From NCBI GenBank assembly GCA_045591505.1, contig JAZNSW010000013.1, positions 1-64,000 of the forward strand: a stretch of 64,000 nt of DNA, given 5' to 3'. The position numbers and the translations under genes are program-made. Positions within the stretch are counted from its first letter, which is position 1, and every line of letters begins with the position of its first letter. Positions 58,341 through 64,000 of this stretch are shown here, one piece after another. This stretch comes from Colicola sp045591505. Its GTDB lineage: Bacteria > Bacteroidota > Bacteroidia > Bacteroidales > Paludibacteraceae. Under the pieces are notes generated by a model. That model had not been told where the DNA came from. It did not search any database and saw only the letters and a program-made list of their open reading frames with translations.

Positions 58341-59294
58341 TCATTCGTAGCCATACCAATCACTTGTAATTACAACAATATCTGGGCAATCGAAGAACCA
58401 TGAATTGTCCTTACCTATCGTCCAAGCCGCTCCACTCATTCCCTTTACAGCATGCTTCGCCTCATAATCTTCATACACATCTATATAAGGTTGTTCTAAT
58501 TGCTTCAGAAAATCAGCGCGCCAACCATCTTCATGACTCGCTGCTAACTCGCTATCATACTCTTCTTGCGACATGATGCCCGCCTGCAACGAAGAAGCCA
58601 AGAACGTATCTAAATTATTATATGAAAAATTCTGCGAATCATTAAACACACGGCCATTCCAAATAAAAGCTTGACTAACTTCATGCGAAATAGGATCCAC
58701 ATCACCTTTGAATGGGTGGGTAGTAGCATAATAATCATATAGCGTCTTACTCATAGTCAAGAAGTCTGCATACATATTGTTCTGCAAAAAATATTCTGCA
58801 TATACCTCGAAAATCATAGGATCAGTTCCGCTCTTATAGTAGGTCACAAGCAACACACCCGCATTCTCCTGTAGTTGACTAATCTCAGAGGTCATATCAT
58901 TGCCGAAACAAGTTGAATCTACTTGAATGCCAGTAGAGAAGAAAAGATCACCTTGATAATAATCTGCATCATTCTCCGTATCCTCGTGGAACTTGACATA
59001 TCCTCTTCTAGCCATAATGGCTTCAATCTCTGCTATAGTCGCTTCTACCGCATTCGATCTTATAGCATAAAGACTGTCTCCTAGCTCGGCTAGATTGATT
59101 AAAACTGTATGATTCTGAGATGAATCTGGCTCTATTGGCTTCTCATCCATTGGATTATTAGGAGGTGTGATTGTATCACGAAGGACATTATCTTGATTCT
59201 CCTTATCAATAACATTAGAAATTCCCACAGGTTCGCAGGACTGATTCAACACCGCCATCATCATTATGGCCAATAGATAGATACACTTTTTCAT
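58341..59294 (-). CDS. Lipoprotein of a paralogous family (member C)
   Basis: A 317-residue lipoprotein (lipobox LNQSCEP, Cys 20). After an acidic, Pro-rich linker (DTITPPNNPMDEKPIEPD) come the family landmarks LINLAELGDSL, FFSTGIQVDSTCFGNDM and SLQAGIMSQEEYDSEL. It is the first gene of the - strand island, directly facing the regulator gene across a shared promoter region, so it is the likeliest target of that regulator. Function unknown. Confidence 0.82.
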   Translation of the reverse strand: MKKCIYLLAIMMMAVLNQSCEPVGISNVIDKENQDNVLRDTITPPNNPMDEKPIEPDSSQNHTVLINLAELGDSLYAIRSNAVEATIAEIEAIMARRGYVKFHEDTENDADYYQGDLFFSTGIQVDSTCFGNDMTSEISQLQENAGVLLVTYYKSGTDPMIFEVYAEYFLQNNMYADFLTMSKTLYDYYATTHPFKGDVDPISHEVSQAFIWNGRVFNDSQNFSYNNLDTFLASSLQAGIMSQEEYDSELAASHEDGWRADFLKQLEQPYIDVYEDYEAKHAVKGMSGAAWTIGKDNSWFFDCPDIVVITSDWYGYE

Positions 59295-59349
59295 GTTCGC
59301 AGTTTTTTAATCGTTAAACATTCGTTTTTGGGACTATCGAAATCCGCTG

Positions 59350-59381
59350 CAAAGGTACTACATTTTTTTGATATGACCAAA
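59350..59381 (-). promoter_or_regulatory. Promoter of the 58341 lipoprotein gene
   Basis: On the - strand TTTG (59381-59378), 20 bases, TACCTTTG (59357-59350). Its -33 element touches the first copy of the 28-bp direct repeat. Confidence 0.8.
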
Positions 59382-59406
59382 ATAAAAACTGATGCAGCAC
59401 CCAAAA
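59379..59406 (+). promoter_or_regulatory. 28-bp direct repeat, copy 1 (candidate operator)
   Basis: Contains the core ACTGATGCAGCAC flanked by A-runs. It starts at the -33 element of the divergent lipoprotein promoter and extends upstream of it. Copy 2 differs at one base. Confidence 0.6.
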
Positions 59407-59453
59407 TAGCAAAAACATAATCCATTGATTATAAGAATATTAAAATTTCGCTA

Positions 59454-59481
59454 AAAATAAAAACTGATGCAGCACTCAAAA
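59454..59481 (+). promoter_or_regulatory. 28-bp direct repeat, copy 2 (candidate operator)
   Basis: Same orientation as copy 1, 75 bases away, with core ACTGATGCAGCAC. It ends about five bases upstream of the -33 element of the regulator gene. Confidence 0.6.
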
Positions 59482-59485
59482 AGGA

Positions 59486-59517
59486 CTTGCAAAAGTGAAA
59501 AAAAAGTAGTAGTTTTG
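59486..59517 (+). promoter_or_regulatory. Promoter of the TPR/HTH regulator gene
   Basis: CTTG (59486-59489), 20 bases, TAGTTTTG (59510-59517); leader of about 17 bases. Confidence 0.7.
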
Positions 59518-59540
59518 CATCAAAATTCACATATTAGTAT

Positions 59541-61163
59541 ATGAAACGCAAAATTTTCATTCTCTCAATTATCCTTTTGAGTTGCATGGCATGTTCAGAG
59601 AAAAACACCCTGAACAATCCTTTACTTACACAAGCTATCGAGCAGTTGTGGTCTTATCCCGATAGTGCTTATCATATTTTGAAAAGCATCGCCCATGATG
59701 AATTAAGTGAGTATGAAAAGCATCGCTACGCATTAGCAGAAGCCCATTTACAACTGAAACTGCAATCAAGCCTACCCTCCCACACAAGTCTAAACGATTT
59801 GGCATGGTATTTCTTAGAGAACAATGATACCCCCTCAGCAGGTGAAGCATATTATATACAAGGTGCTTATCTCAATTGGTTAGGAGAGAACACTCAAGCT
59901 ATGCAGTACTTAAAAGAGGCAGAGGACCAACCTACTCTGCCCATTATTCGCGGTATGATATACTACAAAATGGGACGAATCAGCGAAAATGAACAACTAT
60001 ATGATATTGCATTAGATAATTATGAACGTGCATTACCCTATTTAGAAGAAGCCAATCTCCCCCTCTATCTGGCATCTGTATATCGTGAATTGGGACGTAT
60101 GGTAAGTACAGATTCGCGGGACATCTACTTCGAAAAAGCATTGGAGTATGCTCATATTTATGGCGACACCATATTATATTTAGACATTCGCCATGCACAA
60201 CTATCTGCTCAAGCTTATCCATCTCCTGAAATTGCACAAATATGCCAATATCTTTGCCACGAAGCAGGCATGAAACGTTATGCATATGACCTGGTGAAAT
60301 ACTATATCCGTAGCAAAGAAGCAGACTCCGCAAGAATTTATCTGGACATATTGGCAGCAGATACCACTGCAAAAATATGGAGTGATCAACAATATACCTT
60401 ATGGCATAGTCAATACCTTCATCTAAAAGGGCGTAATGCAGATGCTTATCAAGCACTATATGACTTATACACAACTCATTACAACACAATGGAAGAAAAA
60501 GGGCGTTCCAGTGCCTATGTTGTATCACAACATTATGACAACGAAGTAGAACATGCCCGCAACCTGCAATTACAATTAGATAAACAACGCTTATACATTG
60601 TGTTAGCACTCCTGTTAATTGCCATTCTTTTAGCCAGCATTGTACTCATACAGTACAACACCCGACGTAGGACTAAACAATTGATAGAAGAAGCACGCAC
60701 ATCACAACAAATCAGTGACTTACAAAAAGAATTACAAGTCCGTAGGGAAGCAATCAAACGCTCTTTGGATCAACGCATTGAGCTTAATAAAAGTTTGCAA
60801 GAAGCCATATTAACCAAACAAGAAGCAGCATCTATTCCAGATTGGGCAAAAGAGTTTGTAGAGATGAACATCTTCTCCACTGAAGAGCAATGGCAAAATT
60901 TCTTGCAGGAGTTTAATAGTTGTTATGGCGATCTCCTCACCACTATGCGCAAAAACTATCCTCGTTTGACATCCACAGATACTCAAGTGATTGCCCTATA
61001 TATATTAGGAATGGATAACTCGGATATTTGCCTACTAATGGGACTCACCCAACGCACGGTGTGGAGCCGAAGGATGCGTATCAAAGATAGAGTTGGTTTG
61101 GGAGAGAAAGAATCGCTTGATAAGTGGATTGAGGAGAGGTTAGAGGTGAAAGGTGAAAGGTGA
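59541..61163 (+). CDS. Membrane-anchored TPR/HTH transcriptional regulator
   Basis: A 540-residue protein: N-terminal signal with LLSCMACS (a lipobox-like Cys), TPR helices about 30-340 (AGEAYYIQGAYLNWLGENTQA, LYDIALDNYERALPYL), one membrane segment about 353-374 (LYIVLALLLIAILLASIVLI), a coiled coil and a LuxR-like C-terminal helix-turn-helix (STDTQVIALYILGMDNSDIC, LMGLTQRTVWSRRMRIK). Periplasmic TPR sensor with cytoplasmic DNA-binding end is a common Bacteroidales plan. It diverges from the lipoprotein island, which is its inferred target. The last codons are a heptamer array. Confidence 0.88.
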   Translation: MKRKIFILSIILLSCMACSEKNTLNNPLLTQAIEQLWSYPDSAYHILKSIAHDELSEYEKHRYALAEAHLQLKLQSSLPSHTSLNDLAWYFLENNDTPSAGEAYYIQGAYLNWLGENTQAMQYLKEAEDQPTLPIIRGMIYYKMGRISENEQLYDIALDNYERALPYLEEANLPLYLASVYRELGRMVSTDSRDIYFEKALEYAHIYGDTILYLDIRHAQLSAQAYPSPEIAQICQYLCHEAGMKRYAYDLVKYYIRSKEADSARIYLDILAADTTAKIWSDQQYTLWHSQYLHLKGRNADAYQALYDLYTTHYNTMEEKGRSSAYVVSQHYDNEVEHARNLQLQLDKQRLYIVLALLLIAILLASIVLIQYNTRRRTKQLIEEARTSQQISDLQKELQVRREAIKRSLDQRIELNKSLQEAILTKQEAASIPDWAKEFVEMNIFSTEEQWQNFLQEFNSCYGDLLTTMRKNYPRLTSTDTQVIALYILGMDNSDICLLMGLTQRTVWSRRMRIKDRVGLGEKESLDKWIEERLEVKGER

Positions 61164-61170
61164 GAGGTTA
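61136..61170 (+). repeat. Five-unit heptamer array at the regulator's 3' end
   Basis: GAGGTTA, GAGGTGA, AAGGTGA, AAGGTGA, GAGGTTA. The stop TGA (61161-61163) lies in the fourth unit, so unit number changes would shift the C-terminus. Confidence 0.8.
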
Positions 61171-61203
61171 AAGAAAAGACTGCCTATTCGGCAGTCTTTT
61201 CTT
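61171..61203. terminator. Bidirectional terminator between regulator and rny
   Basis: Stem AAGAAAAGACTGCC / GGCAGTCTTTTCTT with a five-base loop, flanked by A-rich and T-rich ends, between two convergent genes. Confidence 0.9.
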
Positions 61204-61223
61204 TTGTTATAGCTTAATTGTGC

Positions 61224-62750
61224 TTATTTAGCGTAGCTTACTGCACGGGTTTCACGGATTACCGTGATGCGGATTTGTCCAGGATAGGTCATCTCATCTT
61301 GAATACGCTTAGCAATATCAAATGAGAGCAACTCCGTCTCCTTATCACTAATCTTATCAGCACCTACAATCACACGCAACTCGCGACCAGCTTGCAATGC
61401 AAAAGTTTTTGTAACACCAGGATATGACAGCGCAATTTGCTCAAGGTCATTCAAACGCTTGATATATGCCTCCACAATTTCACGACGTGCACCTGGACGT
61501 GCACCAGAAATTGCATCACATGCCAATACAATCGGAGCAATAATAGATTCCATCTCACACTCCTCATGGTGAGCACCTACAGCATTGCAAATATCTGGTT
61601 TCTCACCATACTTCTCGCAAAGCTTCATACCCAATTGTGCGTGTGGCATTTCCATATCCTCATCGCTCACTTTACCTATATCGTGTAGCAAACCAGCACG
61701 ACGAGCCTTTTTCACATTCAACCCAAGTTCCGCAGCCATTGCAGCACAGAGATTTGCTGTTTCACGCGCGTGCATAAGCAGGTTTTGACCATAACTAGAA
61801 CGATATTTCATCTTACCAATAAGACGTACAAGCTCTGGATGAATACCGTGAATACCTAAATCAATAGTAGTACGTTTACCTGTTTCAATAATCTCATCTT
61901 CTACTTGTTTGGTAACTTTTGCAACCACCTCCTCAATACGTGCTGGGTGGATACGTCCATCTTGCACCAATTGATGAAGAGCTAAACGGGCAATCTCACG
62001 ACGCACGGGATCAAAAGCAGACAAAGTGATAGCCTCTGGCGTATCATCTACCACAATCTCCACACCAGTAGCGGCCTCCAACGCACGGATATTTCGTCCT
62101 TCACGACCAATAATACGACCCTTAACCTCATCATTATCAATATGGAACACAGTCACAGCATTTTCTACTGTAGCTTCAGACGCAATACGTTGGATAGATT
62201 GAATGATAATCTTCTTCGCTTCTTTATTGGCGGTTAAACGTGCTTCATCCATAGTGTCATTGATGTATGCCATGGCAGCAGTTTTAGCCTCGTCCTTCAA
62301 TGTTTCAATGAGTTGTTTCTTAGCTTCTTCCGCAGAAAGTCCAGAAATCTGCTCTAATTGTTGCTCAGCAGCACGTTGCAAACGATCAATCTCTTGTGTT
62401 TTGCGCTCCAATGCTTTTTGCTGATTCTCCAAATTTTGTTTTTGCGTATTCAACTCATTTTGAGCACGTTGTACTTCACTTTGTTTTTGATTAAGTTGTT
62501 GGTCACGCTGTTGTAGTCTCTGCTCCTGCTGTTGCAGTTTCTGCTCTGCATGTCGCACTTGATTCTCATGCTCTAACTTGAGTGCAATAAATTTCTCTTT
62601 TGCCTCAACGATTTTGTTCTTTTTGATTACTTCAGCTTGTTCCTCAGCTTTTTTGAGGACTCCAGACGCATGGTAGCGGAAAATGAAGAAGCATATTATT
62701 GCTCCAAGAAAAAAGGCTACTATAGCGACAATAATTGCAATTGTATTCAT
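61224..62750 (-). CDS. rny: Ribonuclease Y
   Basis: Membrane-anchored endoribonuclease that starts mRNA decay. The 508 residues have an N-terminal membrane segment (about 3-25), a long Gln-rich coiled coil (to about 200), a KH domain (IIGREGRNIRALEAATGVEI), then an HD domain with LLHDIGK and AVGAHHEE, and the end YPGQIRITVIRETRAV. Full length. zapA lies 11 bases upstream. Confidence 0.97.
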   Translation of the reverse strand: MNTIAIIVAIVAFFLGAIICFFIFRYHASGVLKKAEEQAEVIKKNKIVEAKEKFIALKLEHENQVRHAEQKLQQQEQRLQQRDQQLNQKQSEVQRAQNELNTQKQNLENQQKALERKTQEIDRLQRAAEQQLEQISGLSAEEAKKQLIETLKDEAKTAAMAYINDTMDEARLTANKEAKKIIIQSIQRIASEATVENAVTVFHIDNDEVKGRIIGREGRNIRALEAATGVEIVVDDTPEAITLSAFDPVRREIARLALHQLVQDGRIHPARIEEVVAKVTKQVEDEIIETGKRTTIDLGIHGIHPELVRLIGKMKYRSSYGQNLLMHARETANLCAAMAAELGLNVKKARRAGLLHDIGKVSDEDMEMPHAQLGMKLCEKYGEKPDICNAVGAHHEECEMESIIAPIVLACDAISGARPGARREIVEAYIKRLNDLEQIALSYPGVTKTFALQAGRELRVIVGADKISDKETELLSFDIAKRIQDEMTYPGQIRITVIRETRAVSYAK

Positions 62751-62761
62751 AAAATTTTAAT

Positions 62762-63061
62762 TTATTGTTTGATTTGTAAATTATTTATTATCAATTGATT
62801 TAGTTCTTGAATTTTCTCTTCAATAGGTTGCAAACGATGTGCGTGCGCATCTGCTTGTAAGTTCACCGACATCTCTAATGCTACATATACCCAAATCTGT
62901 TCAGCAGATTGATTGGGCAATAATTTTCGATAGTGCCTATAGCGTTCATTCATCTGCTCCGCTGCATTGCGATAGAGGACCTCCTTATCAGCCTGCACAT
63001 TAAGCGAGACATGGTGGGAGTCCAGTTGAAGTGTGATATGTTGTTTTCTTATTTCACTCAT
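62762..63061 (-). CDS. zapA: Cell division protein ZapA
   Basis: FtsZ-ring stabiliser. The 99 residues have the ZapA start (ITLQLDSHHVSLNVQADKEVLYRNAAEQMNERYRHY, a region) and a C-terminal coiled coil. ATG 63061 or GTG 63067; the GTG overlaps the TGA of the coiled-coil gene upstream (GTGA). Order coiled-coil gene, zapA, rny is usual in Bacteroidota. Confidence 0.88.
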   Translation of the reverse strand: MSEIRKQHITLQLDSHHVSLNVQADKEVLYRNAAEQMNERYRHYRKLLPNQSAEQIWVYVALEMSVNLQADAHAHRLQPIEEKIQELNQLIINNLQIKQ

Positions 63062-63063
63062 AA

Positions 63064-63351
63064 TCACTGCGTTAATGCATTTAACGCTCTATCTATTTGA
63101 TTAATAAGATTGGTAATGCGTTGTTTAACTCTCTCTTTCTGCTCACCATCCGTATTTTCAGCTAACATAGCATAAGCAATCTCGAGATGTTTATACTCAT
63201 TTTGAAGCTGCAATAATTCTGCGTGTGTACGTATGATTTCCTCCCTTTGGCGCTCATTCTCTGCTTGCAACGCAGCAAACTGGCTCTGCAAATCTTGATA
63301 TTGTTGAATCAAGAGTTGCAAATTTGCTTCCAGTGTTGATAAATTTTTCAC
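63064..63351 (-). CDS. Small coiled-coil protein, ZapB-like
   Basis: A 95-residue protein that is a single long coiled coil (LEANLQLLIQQYQDLQSQFA, LQAENERQREEIIRTHAELL) with a basic end (RVKQRITNLINQIDRALNAL). Its place before zapA suggests a partner in division, as with other small coiled-coil proteins in Bacteroidota. No catalytic features. Confidence 0.78.
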   Translation of the reverse strand: MKNLSTLEANLQLLIQQYQDLQSQFAALQAENERQREEIIRTHAELLQLQNEYKHLEIAYAMLAENTDGEQKERVKQRITNLINQIDRALNALTQ

Positions 63352-63374
63352 AACTATTAGCCAGGAAGAATAGA

Positions 63375-64000
63375 TTAGAAACTATATCCAACACCTAATC
63401 CAAGTGTGCCCTTAAACTGTACTCGCTCCGCCAAAACGCCTTCTGAATCAGCGATTTTCACACCATTGTAGTATTTGAGTGAAGTAGAAAGCGTCACATT
63501 TAAACATTTGAGGAATTGATAGGAAATAGCAGCATCCCAATCAACATCGAAATTACCAAAACGTTGGTTATTATCTTGATAACCAATATACTTCATTCCT
63601 TCTGTATTTTGTGGATTGGCGTAGTATTTGCCCTCCGCATCTTGGTATATCTCTGATTTATTCCATGCATATGGTGTATAAAGTCCAATAGAAGTAATAA
63701 TCTTCAAATCTTTGTACTTATAATTAATAGCCCCTTTGATAGAAAGACCCAATTTACCACGCGAATTGCAATCATAATCTTTTGTTACCTCGCCATCCTT
63801 ATTCGTGTCATATTTCCACACAGCATATGTCTCCTTTAGTGCATTTTCCAAGCCAGGTTGTTGCTCCGCATATTTGTCTGCCAATTTATCCCCTACATAC
63901 ACAGATGTTATACGACCTGCAATAGGAGAGATATACACAGAAAAAATATCATTTGGTTTCCAATCAATACCGACTGCAATATCCGTATAAGCAGGTGCTA
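63375..64000 (-). CDS. DUF3078-type outer-membrane protein, partial (5' end outside window)
   Basis: The frame continues past the right edge: APAYTDIAVGIDWKPNDIFS precedes VYISPIAGRITSVYVGDKLAD. About 208 residues are visible. The W-K-P-N-D and SP..GR.T pattern followed by aromatic strands (LSIKGAINYKYKDLKIITSI, VDWDAAISYQFLKCLNVTLS) and the ending LGVGYSF fit the DUF3078 barrel-like family of Bacteroidota. Function unknown. A GTG at 63938 lies within conserved-looking sequence and is not the start. Confidence 0.8.
   Translation of the reverse strand, partial: APAYTDIAVGIDWKPNDIFSVYISPIAGRITSVYVGDKLADKYAEQQPGLENALKETYAVWKYDTNKDGEVTKDYDCNSRGKLGLSIKGAINYKYKDLKIITSIGLYTPYAWNKSEIYQDAEGKYYANPQNTEGMKYIGYQDNNQRFGNFDVDWDAAISYQFLKCLNVTLSTSLKYYNGVKIADSEGVLAERVQFKGTLGLGVGYSF

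Noticed and set aside
59980..60609. A 209-codon open frame on the - strand
   Set aside because: Antisense to the TPR domain of the regulator; its composition (many His, Cys, Leu) is that of a shadow frame.

Overview
The window is about 64 kb of a Bacteroidales (Bacteroidota) chromosome. The lineage is supported by at least seventeen promoters of the Bacteroidota form, TTTG (or TTG) then exactly 20 bases then TAnnTTTG; by the BamD / RNA polymerase omega / CoaBC order; by a long NusB followed by YajC and a YbbR protein; by a MurF-alanine racemase fusion; by the type IX secretion proteins PorU and PorV; and by many Cys-anchored lipoproteins. I cannot place it to genus. It looks like a host-associated anaerobe: one operon pairs a steroid 5-alpha-reductase homologue with an ene-reductase and a short-chain dehydrogenase.

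Layout. 1-600: tail of an IS3-type transposase, IS-end-like repeats and an 11-bp tandem array. 652-17116 (mostly + strand): gmk, nadD, a small protein, an outer-membrane protein, apbE, bamD, omega subunit, coaBC, a PUR-type protein (- strand), nusB, yajC, ybbR, a DegT/StrS aminotransferase, rpoN, a PAP2-like protein, a DUF4105 protein, a phosphatase-superfamily protein, a DUF4494 protein, a YggS/PROSC protein and a HAD protein. 17166-20128 (- strand): the steroid/bile-acid-type operon. 20441-27864: glyA, rlmN, histidine kinase, ispE (-), a polysaccharide ABC permease (-), a DUF349 protein and ftsE. 27905-40645 (- strand): DUF2490 barrel, sufE, aroK, small secreted protein, ispF, porV, porU, FAH-like protein, der, slyD, lptD. 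41028-48537 (+ strand): pheS, a shortened murF-alr fusion, nadC, an M24 aminopeptidase, argS.

48604-59294 (- strand) is an accessory island: a radical SAM/SPASM enzyme surrounded by eleven predicted lipoproteins and two other envelope proteins. Four lipoproteins look like substrates of the rSAM/lipoprotein type, a fifth shares their beta-sandwich domain, and three others form a paralogous family I do not recognise. A divergent gene at 59541 encodes a membrane-anchored TPR/HTH regulator; the shared intergenic region carries a 28-bp direct repeat, one copy next to each promoter. 61224-64000 (- strand) holds rny, zapA, a coiled-coil protein and a partial DUF3078-type barrel protein.

A second theme is short tandem arrays spread over the whole window. 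Noncoding arrays mostly have an 11-bp unit, and some unit sequences recur at distant loci. Arrays inside genes are in frame: an 8-bp unit read with a 24-bp period in nadD, apbE and argS, and exactly three 11-bp units in the YggS gene. In apbE every third octamer carries the change that avoids a TGA stop. No tRNA, rRNA or CRISPR array was seen.
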